Shown here piece after piece: positions 1 to 9,069 of a stretch of 64,000 nucleotides of DNA. The notes below the pieces were generated by a model. It saw only the letters and a list, made by a program, of their open reading frames with translations, was not told the origin of the DNA and searched no databases. The stretch lies in NCBI RefSeq assembly GCF_016598535.1, contig NZ_CP066779.1, positions 2,914,001-2,978,000 of the forward strand, in the 5' to 3' direction. Position numbers and translations under genes: made by a program. How positions within the stretch are numbered: the stretch's first letter is position 1; every line of letters starts with the position of its first letter. The stretch is from Rhodococcus sp. P-2. Its GTDB lineage: Bacteria > Actinomycetota > Actinomycetes > Mycobacteriales > Mycobacteriaceae.

Positions 1-161
1 ACGAGAAGTTGGCGAACGACACCATCTTCCAGCGTCTGCGCGCCGTCAAGAACGATCAGGTGTACTCGTTCGACTACGAGGGCGTCGCGTCATTCGGTTG
101 GGCCCTGACGTTCCTCGAGCAGTTCCAGCCGATCGCCGAGGAGATCAGAGCCAAGCTCTGA
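1..161 (+). CDS. Fe3+-siderophore ABC transporter substrate-binding protein, C-terminal fragment
   Basis: Only the last 52 codons lie in the window; the reading frame is open from base 3 to the TGA at 159-161. The fragment reads as the end of a FecB/FepB-type periplasmic binding protein: a segment like NDTIFQRLRAVKNDQVY, then an aromatic-glycine stretch and a terminal amphipathic helix (EQFQPIAEEIRAKL). In this family that end closes the second lobe of the siderophore-binding lipoprotein that feeds a BtuCD-type importer. The rest of the gene lies upstream of the window. It converges on the amidase with a 12-bp gap. The assignment rests on a short piece, so the ligand cannot be named. Confidence 0.6.
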   Translation, partial: EKLANDTIFQRLRAVKNDQVYSFDYEGVASFGWALTFLEQFQPIAEEIRAKL

Positions 162-173
162 CCTCCTCAGCGA

Positions 174-1625
174 TCAAGAGGAAGCCGGCGTCACCACATC
201 CAGTCTCGGTTGATGCTTCTCGGTGTATGCCCACGGGCGGATCTTCTCCAGTGCTTTGCCGATCCGGAACACGGTCGGTTCGTCGTAGGTGTGGCCGACG
301 ATCTGGACGCCCGTGGGGACGCCGTTGTGTGCGTGTCCACTGGGTACCGCCAATACGGGGCACCGATTGGCGACGTTGAACGGCAACGTGAGAAGTGCTT
401 CGGCGGTGGTGTTCACGTGCTGGCCCGCCACAGTGAGGCCGTCGAGCAAAGACTCGCCTGCCGGGAAGGCGATGGTGCCGGAGGTCGGGCAGATCAGCGC
501 ATCGAAAGGAGCCATTGCCTCGGCGAGCTCTCGTTGCATCTGCGTTTCCTTGCGAAGGCCGTCCAGAAATGACATTTCCGCAGCGCCCTTCGACGTGATC
601 GCGACATTGTCGAGCGTGTAATCGGCAAGAAGATCACCGTGGGCGCGAGCAACTTCCGCGACGGATGCTCCCATGATCGTTCCGAAATGCACCTTCACCG
701 CTGCCGCCATCGAATCGCGAGTCCACGGCAGTTCGATCTCCTCGACGATCGCTCCTGCGTCGACCAACGACTGCGCGAGCGCCCGTGTATTCGCCTCGAT
801 GTCAGGTTCGATGGGGAAGTCACCGAGCCGCAGGCACAGGGCAATTCGCATTCCCTCGACCGACGGGTACTCGTGCGGCAGCGTGATCGCCGGCCTCAGC
901 GAAGAATGATCACGCGGGTCCGGCCCGATCAGAACGTTGGCCAACAGAATCGCGTCGTCGACAGTTCTGGCCATGGGACCGTCGCCGCGGTAGGAATCCA
1001 TGGAGAGCGGGGCGACCCCGGGAATGCGTCCGTACGACGCTTTGAGGCCGACGGTGCCGGTGAAACCCGCCGGGCCTCGTGTCGACCCGCCGATATCGGA
1101 TGCTGTTGCCAGAGTGGTAGTTCCGGCGGCCAGCGCGGCGCCCGCTCCTCCCGACGAGCCGCCAGGGCTGTACTCGAGGTTCCAGGGATTACGAGTCACC
1201 CCCCACAGTGGAGAGTGGGTGAACGCCGCAACGCAGAACTCCGGCGTCGTCGTGCGGGCATGGATCAGGCCGCCTGCTGCCAGAACTCGATCGATCACCG
1301 GCGCGTTCTCGCGGGCGATGTTGCCGCGCCCAGCCAGTGAGCCCTCGGTCAGTGACCTTCCGGCGATAGCGTGTTTTTCCTTGGCAGCTACCGGAATTCC
1401 CTCCAGCGGCCGCGGGTCTGGTCCCTGGCCGCCGTAGCGGCGCTCTGCCTCCCGAGCGCCGACGAGTGCCTCGTCGAACATCTTCTCGGTGAAAGCATTG
1501 ATGTGTTGTTCGAACTTCTCCGTTCGGGCGACTACTGCTTGTAGCAGTTCGACCGGAGACAGTTCTCGCGTGCGAAAGTGGGCAATCGCTTCGGTGGCGC
1601 TGAGGTAATGCAGTTCGTCTGTCAT
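174..1625 (-). CDS. amidase (amidase signature family)
   Basis: A 483-residue amidase-signature hydrolase. The Ser-Ser-Lys triad is visible: K82 in GIPVAAKEKH, the GGSSGG motif at 155-160, and nucleophile S181 in DIGGSTRGP. Length is normal for the family, which hydrolyses carboxamides to acid and ammonia. The ATG at 1625 has GGGAG eight bases upstream. It is the promoter-distal gene of an apparent operon with an M20 amidohydrolase and an MFS carrier, read away from an Lrp/AsnC regulator. The context suggests uptake and stepwise hydrolysis of an amide or N-acyl amino compound. The substrate is inferred only. Confidence 0.9.
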   Translation of the reverse strand: MTDELHYLSATEAIAHFRTRELSPVELLQAVVARTEKFEQHINAFTEKMFDEALVGAREAERRYGGQGPDPRPLEGIPVAAKEKHAIAGRSLTEGSLAGRGNIARENAPVIDRVLAAGGLIHARTTTPEFCVAAFTHSPLWGVTRNPWNLEYSPGGSSGGAGAALAAGTTTLATASDIGGSTRGPAGFTGTVGLKASYGRIPGVAPLSMDSYRGDGPMARTVDDAILLANVLIGPDPRDHSSLRPAITLPHEYPSVEGMRIALCLRLGDFPIEPDIEANTRALAQSLVDAGAIVEEIELPWTRDSMAAAVKVHFGTIMGASVAEVARAHGDLLADYTLDNVAITSKGAAEMSFLDGLRKETQMQRELAEAMAPFDALICPTSGTIAFPAGESLLDGLTVAGQHVNTTAEALLTLPFNVANRCPVLAVPSGHAHNGVPTGVQIVGHTYDEPTVFRIGKALEKIRPWAYTEKHQPRLDVVTPASS

Positions 1626-1658
1626 GACGTTATCTCCCTGGAGGGGTGTCGGTAGGAA

Positions 1659-2921
1659 TCACGCGCTTCGTGCAAGGGCACCCAACGCGGCAGCAGTCAT
1701 GGCCGTGACACCTTCGGGTAGAGCCGCGGACGGATCGGGCGCAAAGCGCGGTGAATGATTCGACGGCGTGCCGGGAGGAATCCGTCCCTCGGCGAGCGCG
1801 GCGAGGGCAGTTTCGTCGAAACTCTGAAGCGCGGTCCCGCCGAAATGCCAGAATACGGAGGGGCACTGGGCGGCAGTGCCGAAGACGCCGAAGTCCTCGC
1901 TGCCTGAAAGCGGTTGCGGCAGAGTGTACATTCCCAACCCGGCCCGGCGTAGGTCCGACATCACCGTGGACGTTGCGTCCGGAGTGTTGACCGTAGCCGG
2001 AAAGCCGTTGTACGCATGAACGTCCGGCTGTTCGACGGCGCCGGCTCCGTCCGCTTCTGCACGAGCGATCCGTCCCACCGATTCGAGCATGTGTTCGCGC
2101 GACGATGCGTTGAAAGTTCGCAGGCTGAGCAGTAGTTCGGCGTCGTCGGCGATGATGTTCGCAGCTGTGCCGGCGTGCAAGGCTCCGACCGTGAGCACGG
2201 GTGCTGTCGGAGTTGCCGCTTCATGAGCGACCAGACCTTGAATGCGCAGCGCGAAAGATGCTGCCATCAGCAAGGGGTCGATGCATGCGTACGGCGAGGA
2301 CGCATGGCCACCGCGGCCGTGAAAGACCACTCGAATCGTGTCGGATGCGGCCATCAAGATGTCGGGTTTGCTGACCAGCATCCCCGCAGGAGTCGGCCCC
2401 ACGTGTTGGCCCAGGCAGAGGTCCGGTCGCGGGAAGCGGACGAAGATTCCGTCGTCGACCATCGCACGAGCGCCGGAGCCGGTCTCCTCGGCAGGCTGGA
2501 AGACGGCAACGATTGTCCCCGTGATCGCTGCCGGATCTGCGGAAAGCGCTGCGCACGTGGCAAGTAGCGCGGTTACGTGGACGTCGTGTCCACATGCGTG
2601 CATCACGCCATCCGTCTTGGAGGCGTAGGACAGACCGGTGTCTTCTGCTACCGGCAACGCGTCCATGTCGGCGCGCAGCAGGATCACCGGACCGCTGCTC
2701 CCCGTGAGTACTCCGACGACACCCGTACCGCCGACCCCGACAGTGACGTCCCAGCCGCCGATTCGCCGAAGTTCCTCGGCAACGACTGCAGCAGTGCGAG
2801 TTTCGTCACCGGACAACTCTGGGTGTGCATGCAGGTCCTGGTACAGATCGAACCAGTGCGGCTCGACGGTTCGCAGCCGCGACGGGTCTCCGAATTCAAG
2901 GTTCGAAAGCAGTTGGTTCAT
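1659..2921 (-). CDS. M20 family metallopeptidase / amidohydrolase
   Basis: 420 residues, of the M20D aminoacylase/IAA-amino-acid hydrolase type (AmhX/HipO-like). Metal-binding positions are visible: C110 and H112 in the ACGHDVH segment, the E145-E146 pair in PAEETGSG, and a late SGSEDFG motif. A dimerisation domain lies in between (GRGGHASSPY). Such enzymes cleave N-acyl or N-carbamoyl amino acids using two divalent metal ions. The ATG at 2921 follows a GAAAGAAG purine stretch, and this start removes a long unrelated upstream extension. It sits 33 bp from the amidase and 26 bp from the MFS gene, consistent with one transcript. Confidence 0.88.
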   Translation of the reverse strand: MNQLLSNLEFGDPSRLRTVEPHWFDLYQDLHAHPELSGDETRTAAVVAEELRRIGGWDVTVGVGGTGVVGVLTGSSGPVILLRADMDALPVAEDTGLSYASKTDGVMHACGHDVHVTALLATCAALSADPAAITGTIVAVFQPAEETGSGARAMVDDGIFVRFPRPDLCLGQHVGPTPAGMLVSKPDILMAASDTIRVVFHGRGGHASSPYACIDPLLMAASFALRIQGLVAHEAATPTAPVLTVGALHAGTAANIIADDAELLLSLRTFNASSREHMLESVGRIARAEADGAGAVEQPDVHAYNGFPATVNTPDATSTVMSDLRRAGLGMYTLPQPLSGSEDFGVFGTAAQCPSVFWHFGGTALQSFDETALAALAEGRIPPGTPSNHSPRFAPDPSAALPEGVTAMTAAALGALARSA

Positions 2922-2947
2922 GGTCGATCTTCTTTCGATGGTGGTGT

Positions 2948-4156
2948 TCAGTTGGCGATTTTCAGTTGAACGAGGTCCAGCATTTTCTCGCGGGTCTGGG
3001 GTGCTGCCATAACCGCGATGATCGCCACGACTGGCCCGAGCGCGAGCGATACGAATGCCGCTGACCAGGAGAGATGGTCGACGATGAATCCGAACACGAG
3101 CGGCGCGACTATTCCGGCGACCATGCCGCCGAAAATGATCATCGACGAGGCTGCCCCGACCACCGACGAGGGCAGGGCCCGCAGTGGTAGTGCAAAACAC
3201 GGCATGAAAGCGAAAGAGGCAGCGGCAGATCCGAGGGTGACGAGAACGACGAACAAGGCTGTATTGGAGACGAAGGGTATTGACGCGAGCATGACTATGC
3301 ACGCGAGCATGGACGGGATCACGACGATACGACTGTTGCCTGCCAACCGATCCGAGATCCGCCCCCCGATGACCGTGGTCACGGCGGCCACGACCGTTGC
3401 CGGGATGAGGAGGAGACTTGCGCTCGAGAGGGCGATTCCACGTTCGTCGTGGAGGTAGGACGGAACCCAGGACGACATTCCCCAGATCACGAAGTCGTAC
3501 CCGAAGAACATCAAGGCGAAGAGCCACATCGCTCGTGAGCGAAGCACGGTGCGCATGTTGCTCCACGAGGAATCCGGACCGCGGTCGATCTCCGCCGGCA
3601 GTGCGGGCGGAAGCCACAACTTGATGCTGACGAGCGACAGTACTCCGAGCACCGCGACGGCCAGAAACATCCCACGCCAGCCGATCAACGGGAGGAGTGC
3701 TGCCGCAACGACAATGGCGAGCAGTGTGCCGACCGCGTTGGAGCTGTTCATCCAGCCCGTGGCAGTGGCCCGTTGCTCCGGGATGCTGCGTTCGGCAACG
3801 AGCTTCACAGCGGCGGCCGGAAACACGCCCTGCGCGAGTCCGAAGAGAAAGCGAACAACCAGAAGCGTCCCGAAGGACCACGCAAGGGCGGTGAGGCCGG
3901 TGAAGACACTCCATGCCACCAATCCGATCAGTGCCATCCGGACTGCGCCGTATCGATCGGCGAGCAGTCCACCGGGCAGCTGGGCCAAGGTGTACGCGAT
4001 GAAGAACGTGGAAATGATCAATCCACGCTGGGAGTAGTCGAGATCGAACTCTTCACCGAGCAGGGGTAGAGCGAGATTGATCGCGAGCCGGTCTATGTAG
4101 TCGATCGCGTAGGCGACGAACAGCAGCGCAACCGTGACTTTCGTGGAGCGAAGCAC
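2948..4156 (-). CDS. MFS transporter
   Basis: 402 residues and about twelve hydrophobic segments. The first helix carries AYAIDYIDRLAINLALP, typical of the anion:cation symporter group of the major facilitator superfamily, and a DRYG loop motif (LLADRYGAVR) follows the second helix. I chose the GTG at 4156 because GGAGG lies four bases upstream. An ATG at 4219 would add 21 residues and run through the shared promoter. It is the first gene of the operon with the M20 hydrolase and amidase, so it probably imports their substrate. The divergent neighbour is the likely regulator. Confidence 0.85.
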   Translation of the reverse strand: MLRSTKVTVALLFVAYAIDYIDRLAINLALPLLGEEFDLDYSQRGLIISTFFIAYTLAQLPGGLLADRYGAVRMALIGLVAWSVFTGLTALAWSFGTLLVVRFLFGLAQGVFPAAAVKLVAERSIPEQRATATGWMNSSNAVGTLLAIVVAAALLPLIGWRGMFLAVAVLGVLSLVSIKLWLPPALPAEIDRGPDSSWSNMRTVLRSRAMWLFALMFFGYDFVIWGMSSWVPSYLHDERGIALSSASLLLIPATVVAAVTTVIGGRISDRLAGNSRIVVIPSMLACIVMLASIPFVSNTALFVVLVTLGSAAASFAFMPCFALPLRALPSSVVGAASSMIIFGGMVAGIVAPLVFGFIVDHLSWSAAFVSLALGPVVAIIAVMAAPQTREKMLDLVQLKIAN

Positions 4157-4176
4157 CGAGCCTCCAAACGTGAACC

Positions 4177-4192
4177 TGTGAAGTGATTCACA
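4177..4192. promoter_or_regulatory. dyad in the MFS / Lrp-type regulator divergent promoter
   Basis: A perfect inverted repeat, TGTGAA-GTGA-TTCACA, lies between the start of the transporter operon and the divergent Lrp/AsnC-type gene. Position and symmetry fit an operator for the adjacent regulator, but no binding data support this. Confidence 0.4.
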
Positions 4193-4254
4193 TATCCTTG
4201 GCAAATGTGCAGTGATCAACAGTCAGAATGCAGCAATCCGGCAATACTGAGCCG

Positions 4255-5280
4255 ATGAAGCCGGAATCCGACACATTTGTGATCGCGGAATCTGACCTGG
4301 AGATCGTCAACGCACTTCAGCTCAACCCCCGCGCGTCGTGGACCGAGCTGGCGTCGGTACTCGACATGGATTCGACGACGATCGCCCGGCGGTGGCGTCG
4401 TCTCGTCGCCGACGGCCATGCCTGGGTCAACGCGGTTGCCATCGGGCGAGCCCACATCTTCGGCTATCTGATGATCAGTTCCACCCAGGACTCGGTTGCC
4501 GAGGTGGGGGAGCGGTTGCGTCAACTGCCCTGTGCCTATCTGTTGGCCAGGACGGAAGGCGAATTCGAGTACTTCGTCGGTGTGGTGGCCGCCGATCAGA
4601 AGAGTTTGGACGCTTTGGTGTGTGAGCACCTTGCTGCTGATCCTGGAATTCTGTCGATCAGAAGCCGGGTCGGGGTGAAGGTGTACCGAGACGGCTTCAG
4701 TTGGGAGCCGGGGGCTCTGGGGCAAGCCGGTCGCGCTCAGCTGACACCGGCATCGACAAAGGCGGCGGAGGCACCGGCAGTGTTCCGCCAGTCCGACGGT
4801 GCCCTGTTGGATGCGCTCGGCCGCGACGGACGTGCCAGCTATGCGCGCCTGGCCGCGATCTGTGAAACGAACGAGACCGCGATACGACGGCGCCTGGCGC
4901 AACTGACCGCGTCGCACCAGTTGATTTTTCGCTGCGATGTCTCCCAACAGGCTGTCGGCTCACCGTTCGAAGTGATCTTCGACGTCGCTGTGGACGGCTC
5001 CACCGACGAACTCGGCCAACTCGTGTCGAGTTGGCCGGAGACCCGGCTGTTGGTGGCGACCACCGGAACAGCCAACATGTTGATCAGCGTGTGGCTGAGC
5101 AGCCTCGCACAGAGTCTTGTCGTCGAGGATCGGCTACGTCGAATCGGTAATGTGCGGATCCTCGATCGACGTGTCTCGCTGTACCCGATGAAGCGGTTCG
5201 GGCAGCTGCTCGGACCGAGCGGGGTGGCAGAAGGTCATGTGCCGGTCGCGATTTGGGGTGCCGGCGACATGCTTCGTTGA
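4255..5280 (+). CDS. Lrp/AsnC family transcriptional regulator with two AsnC units
   Basis: 341 residues, twice the usual Lrp/AsnC length, because the protein holds two units in tandem. The first winged-helix segment begins near residue 13 (LEIVNALQLNPRASWTELA). The second begins near residue 180 (ALLDALGRDGRASYARLA). Each is followed by a RAM-like alpha-beta segment. Double-unit AsnC proteins are common in actinobacteria next to catabolic genes. The gene is divergent from the MFS-M20-amidase operon and probably controls it. The start is uncertain: an in-frame ATG at 4228 adds nine residues, and neither start has a clear ribosome site. Confidence 0.82.
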   Translation: MKPESDTFVIAESDLEIVNALQLNPRASWTELASVLDMDSTTIARRWRRLVADGHAWVNAVAIGRAHIFGYLMISSTQDSVAEVGERLRQLPCAYLLARTEGEFEYFVGVVAADQKSLDALVCEHLAADPGILSIRSRVGVKVYRDGFSWEPGALGQAGRAQLTPASTKAAEAPAVFRQSDGALLDALGRDGRASYARLAAICETNETAIRRRLAQLTASHQLIFRCDVSQQAVGSPFEVIFDVAVDGSTDELGQLVSSWPETRLLVATTGTANMLISVWLSSLAQSLVVEDRLRRIGNVRILDRRVSLYPMKRFGQLLGPSGVAEGHVPVAIWGAGDMLR

Positions 5281-5283
5281 GTC

Positions 5284-6003
5284 TCAGTCGATCGGGGTCC
5301 GGTTGTCGTCGACGAGGTGCGTATCGGTATCGGTATCGGTCGCACGGGAGCGCTTCCAGATCATCCGAGCCAGTGCACCCATCACGGACACGGCCAGGAC
5401 AACGCCACCGCCGACGATGCCGGCCGACGAGTCGGGGAAGATGCCCTCGAGCAGCAGCCAGACACCGAAGACGAAGAACAGCACCGCGGCGCCGATCTTG
5501 ATGAATCCGTCCGGGAGGTGCTTGCCCAGTACCGAGCCGACGATGATGGCGAGAGCGTCGGCCGCCACCATGCCCACCGTCGACCCGATCCAGACGCCGA
5601 TCCAGTCGTTGTCGGTCGCAAGGGTGATGGTGGCGAGCATGGTCTTGTCGCCGAGTTCTGCCAGGAAGAAGGCCGAGGCGACGGCAATGAAGGCGGATCG
5701 CGTGACGCGACCGGCCTTGCTTTGCTCGTCGTCGGTGAGATCGTCACCGCGTAGGGTCCAGAGGCCGAAGATCAGGAACGCGATACCGCCGACGATGGAG
5801 ATTGCCGCAGTCGGAAGCGCGACGCCCAGGTAGTGACCCACGGCGACCGAAACCAGGTGAACAAGAGTGGTGGCGACGGTGATACCGCCGAGAACAACCC
5901 ACCAGCGATAGCGCAAGGCAAACGTCATTGCCATCAGTTGCGACTTGTCGCCGAGTTCCGCGACGAAGATGACGCCGAAACTCAAAAGTATTGCGGCAAG
6001 CAA
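5284..6003 (-). CDS. TMEM165/GDT1 family cation (Mn2+/Ca2+) exporter
   Basis: 239 residues with six or seven membrane segments and the two family signatures: ELGDKS at 16-21 and ELGDKT at 116-121. UPF0016/GDT1 proteins export Mn2+ or Ca2+. The manganese riboswitch directly upstream points to Mn2+ here. The start is a TTG at 6003, set by GGAGGAG six bases upstream; no better start exists. That ribosome site lies in a switchable hairpin. The gene converges on the Lrp-type regulator with a 3-bp gap. Confidence 0.92.
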   Translation of the reverse strand: MLAAILLSFGVIFVAELGDKSQLMAMTFALRYRWWVVLGGITVATTLVHLVSVAVGHYLGVALPTAAISIVGGIAFLIFGLWTLRGDDLTDDEQSKAGRVTRSAFIAVASAFFLAELGDKTMLATITLATDNDWIGVWIGSTVGMVAADALAIIVGSVLGKHLPDGFIKIGAAVLFFVFGVWLLLEGIFPDSSAGIVGGGVVLAVSVMGALARMIWKRSRATDTDTDTHLVDDNRTPID

Positions 6004-6009
6004 GATTTA

Positions 6010-6051
6010 CTCCTCCGGTCGGTGTGGGTCGGAGGAAAAATGCGAGCCTCC
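6010..6051 (-). promoter_or_regulatory. ribosome-site sequestering switch (riboswitch expression platform)
   Basis: Read on the minus strand, three complementary blocks follow each other: GGAGG (6051-6047), TCCTCCG (6036-6030) and CGGAGGAG (6017-6010). The last is the ribosome-binding site of the TTG-started exporter gene. The middle block can pair with the first, leaving the site free, or with the last, hiding it. This is the classic layout of translational control downstream of an aptamer. Confidence 0.7.
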
Positions 6052-6059
6052 GGCCTGGG

Positions 6060-6215
6060 CAGGCGCAGTGGGTGCGCTTGTCCGGCCGAAGGTCTCGCCC
6101 ACCGAGGCCTCAGGACCTTCGGTTCGCCAGGCCGGGTGCTTCGCGATCCGCACATGACGGAGCGCGTCGAACCAGTATGTCGACACAGGCGATTGGGGGC
6201 TACTCCCCTTCGTTG
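6060..6215 (-). promoter_or_regulatory. yybP-ykoY family manganese riboswitch aptamer
   Basis: On the minus strand the leader of the GDT1 exporter carries the conserved blocks of this aptamer in order: GGGGAGTAGC at 6208-6199, a paired arm ending in GACATACTGG (6181-6172), and GGGCGAGACC (6100-6091). The blocks are separated by GC-rich stems. The family binds Mn2+ and switches on exporters, including UPF0016 proteins. The boundaries are approximate because I placed them by eye. Confidence 0.85.
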
Positions 6216-6297
6216 CCACCCACGTTAGCGCGGTCGAAACGAATTGGCAAAGCGCACAGCAAGTTTGGGAGTCCGAACTTATCGCTTACCGAGACCG

Positions 6298-6825
6298 TCA
6301 CGAAGCGAGGAGCATGGCCAAAACAGCGGTGTCGGGATCGCTGATCGGATCGATGCCGACGCGACTGATCATGGAAACGACAGTGCCGTCCGGCTCTGCT
6401 TCGACCCACGCCGCCCGATGCTCCAAACCCAGGTAGGGAAGGCCGGGAAGTAGCACACATCCCGATGCGCTGCCCTCGCATTCCGGCAGGCTGGGCGTGG
6501 TTTCCGACGGTGGGTGCAGCATGATCAGTGCCGGTGGCTGATGATCGGAGAAGCGGCCGGGCGTCAGGGCGAAATCGCCCAGCACCGGACCCTCGGCAAC
6601 CACCAGACCGACGGTGCCCGGCTGCGGGTCCTCGGGAACGTCCTCGCGAACCCCGAAGACCGTCGTCGTCGGCAACAAACCCGGCATCGAGGCCACTCGG
6701 ACAGCCAACGCGAGAAGCTGCGCCCACTCCTGAGTGGTGTCCGGCCAACGACCGGAAATGACGAACCCCTGCAACGATCCGGCTGCCTGGAACGGAGAAA
6801 TGCCTATTGCTTCGTTTCTGTTCAT
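6298..6825 (-). CDS. hypothetical protein
   Basis: 175 residues with no signal peptide or membrane segment. I do not recognise the family. The sequence has alternating hydrophobic stretches (GSLQGFVISGRW, TVGLVVAEGPVLGDFAL, CVLLPGLPYLG) that look like beta strands, and two cysteines in the CEGSASGC segment. The ATG at 6825 is set by GGAGG about six bases upstream; the longer frame from 6933 has no such site. It is divergent from the DUF1254 gene. It is probably a real gene, judging by start signal and codon use. Confidence 0.65.
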   Translation of the reverse strand: MNRNEAIGISPFQAAGSLQGFVISGRWPDTTQEWAQLLALAVRVASMPGLLPTTTVFGVREDVPEDPQPGTVGLVVAEGPVLGDFALTPGRFSDHQPPALIMLHPPSETTPSLPECEGSASGCVLLPGLPYLGLEHRAAWVEAEPDGTVVSMISRVGIDPISDPDTAVLAMLLAS

Positions 6826-6990
6826 TTCTGTTCCTCCCTCGGTGCTGGGGCAAATCTCGGGCAGACGCGCATGCGTCGGTCCGGCACACCTCGTTGGGTA
6901 ATCGAAATATGCACCCATTCGGTACTGGCACACAAGACAGGGAGAGTGCCAGCCAGGTTTGCGCTGGTGAGGGCGGTGGTATGCGCAGGC

Positions 6991-8340
6991 ATGACTCTGT
7001 CGAAGAACCGTTCTCGGCTGGAAGACCTGGCGACGCAGGCGTGGATCTTCGGATATCCACTGTTGATTGCGGCAGTATCGCGGGATGTCATGACGGCGGT
7101 GCCTTCGCCGGTGGCGATGAAAGCCCCGCTCAACCAGTTCGCTTACGCGCGAACGACGCCGGATGCGTCCTTCACCGACGTCGTCTCACCCAATGCGGAC
7201 ACTCTCTATTCGTCGGGCTGGTTGGACGTGTCGACGGAACCACAGGTGCTCTCACTGCCGGACTTCGGCACGCGGTACTGGCTTGTACCCATCCTCGACG
7301 CATGGAGCGACGTGTTCACGGTGCCGGGATCTCGGACGGTGGGGCGGACCGGAGGACCGTATCTGGTAGCCGGGCCGGATTGGAAAGGCAACGTGCCCAA
7401 GGGTTTGACGCTGCTGCGTTCTCCGACGGCGATGAACTGGATAGTCGCTCGCTACGCGACCTCAGGGGGAACGGATCTGGCAGAAGTGCACAGCCTGCAG
7501 GACCGGACGCGACTTACTCCTCTGTCGGAGTGGACGGGTGACCCACAGGACTACACGCCCGGGGAAGTGCCGGTGAACCCTGCCGTCGACACGCGCACAC
7601 CGCCGGTGGACCAGGTGGCCGCAATGGACGGCGAGGCCTTCTTCACCACTTTCGATGCACTTCTCGACGACAATCCTCCGCGTCCGGAGGACACCGAGAT
7701 GATGAAACAGCTCTCCGACATAGGAATCGGCTCCTCGTTGCCCTGGAAGTCGCGTCCGCAAGAGGTGCGTGATGCGCTCGACCGAGCGGCGCGAACCGGG
7801 ATGGACGTGCTCAGTGAGATCGCCACAGAGGCCGAGGGCACTCCGAAGAACGGGTGGACGATGCACCGCGGCTTGGGGCACTACGGAACTCATTACGCTC
7901 AGCGTGCTCTGATCGTCTGGCTCGGTTTCGGGGCCAACCTCGACGCTGATGCCGTGTACCCGCACGCCACCACAGACGTCGACGGGAAGCCGCTGACCGG
8001 CACGAAGAAGTACGTACTGCATTTCGAGAAGGACGAGCTGCCGCCGGTCGAGGGATTCTGGTCGCTCACCATGATGAACGAGCGACAGTTCTTCGTGGAC
8101 AACCCGATCGACCGATACGCCATCGGCGATCGAAGCGATCTGGTGTTTGCCGACGACGGTTCCCTGGACATCTACCTCCAGCACGAATCACCTGGTGGCG
8201 AGAAGGAGCGGAACTGGCTGCCGGCCCCGTCCGGTGACTTCAACGTTTTTCTGCGCCTGTACTGGCCGAAGGCTGCAGTCCTCTCGGGATCGTGGACCGC
8301 GCCCGGTATTCGGGAAGCAAATATCCGGGAAGCAGGCTGA
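6991..8340 (+). CDS. DUF1254/DUF1214 domain-containing protein
   Basis: 449 residues. The N-terminal half matches DUF1254 (AWIFGYPLLI, then VSPNADTLYSSGWLDVS). The C-terminal half matches DUF1214 (FEKDELPPVEGFWSLTMM, then a DNPIDRYAIGDR segment and a LPAPSGDFNVFLRLYWP end). Proteins of this type are widespread and often periplasmic, and their reaction is unknown. No signal peptide is seen from this start. The ATG at 6991 has a weak ribosome site, and an in-frame GTG at 6967 is the alternative. It stands alone between a divergent hypothetical gene and the HdeD gene. Confidence 0.85.
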   Translation: MTLSKNRSRLEDLATQAWIFGYPLLIAAVSRDVMTAVPSPVAMKAPLNQFAYARTTPDASFTDVVSPNADTLYSSGWLDVSTEPQVLSLPDFGTRYWLVPILDAWSDVFTVPGSRTVGRTGGPYLVAGPDWKGNVPKGLTLLRSPTAMNWIVARYATSGGTDLAEVHSLQDRTRLTPLSEWTGDPQDYTPGEVPVNPAVDTRTPPVDQVAAMDGEAFFTTFDALLDDNPPRPEDTEMMKQLSDIGIGSSLPWKSRPQEVRDALDRAARTGMDVLSEIATEAEGTPKNGWTMHRGLGHYGTHYAQRALIVWLGFGANLDADAVYPHATTDVDGKPLTGTKKYVLHFEKDELPPVEGFWSLTMMNERQFFVDNPIDRYAIGDRSDLVFADDGSLDIYLQHESPGGEKERNWLPAPSGDFNVFLRLYWPKAAVLSGSWTAPGIREANIREAG

Positions 8341-8496
8341 AGGTCCTCTCGCTTCGTACCCGAAGAGCACAACTCGGTATCAGCCGCGCGTTTCGACGGG
8401 CGGAAAGGTCACGCTCGCCCTACGATCTGTCGGTATTGCCCTGTTTGAAGAGCTGTTGAATCGGTCAGAGACACCCGCTTGCTTCGGAGGCTACTG

Positions 8497-9069
8497 ATGG
8501 TCACGCAGAACCCGTTCGTGCAGTACGGCAAAGAGATCTGGTGGATGATCCTGATCCGCGGAATCTTCGGCGTGATCTTCGGAATCATCGCACTCGTGTG
8601 GCCGGGAATCACCGTGGTGGCCTTGGTTTTCCTGTTCGGCATCTACTCCGTTGCCGACGGCTTGATCACGATCGTTCGGGCCATCAGGGACCGTGAACAC
8701 CTGAGTTCGTGGGGATGGTGGGTATTCACCGGCGTCGTTTCGGTGGGCGCCGGTATCGTCGCGCTGGTCTGGCCCGGCATCACTGCGCTGGTCCTGCTGT
8801 ACATAATTGCCTTCTACGCCATCATGTTCGGAATCTTCGGAATTGTCGGCGCCTTCAAGATGAAGGCGCTGCCCGGATCCAGTTGGGGTTGGTTGCTCGC
8901 CGCATCGGTGCTCGCGGTCATTTTCGGCATCATTCTCCTCATCGCGCCAGGCGAGGGCATCATCAGCCTCATCTGGTTGTTGGGTTGGTACGCAATCTTG
9001 TTCGGCCTCTTCATGATCGTGGGTGCATTCCAGATCAGGAGCCGGGCAAAGGAAGCCGGTGTTCTCTAA
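8497..9069 (+). CDS. HdeD family (DUF308) membrane protein
   Basis: 190 residues, almost all membrane-embedded, in about six helices. The internally repeated pattern GIIALVWPGIT / GIVALVWPGIT / GIILLIAPGEG is characteristic of DUF308. E. coli HdeD is linked to acid resistance, but a function in actinobacteria is not established. The ATG at 8497 follows GGAGG with a six-base spacer. The stop overlaps the likely GTG start of the AI-2E family gene by 11 bp, so the two are probably translated from one message. Confidence 0.88.
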   Translation: MVTQNPFVQYGKEIWWMILIRGIFGVIFGIIALVWPGITVVALVFLFGIYSVADGLITIVRAIRDREHLSSWGWWVFTGVVSVGAGIVALVWPGITALVLLYIIAFYAIMFGIFGIVGAFKMKALPGSSWGWLLAASVLAVIFGIILLIAPGEGIISLIWLLGWYAILFGLFMIVGAFQIRSRAKEAGVL

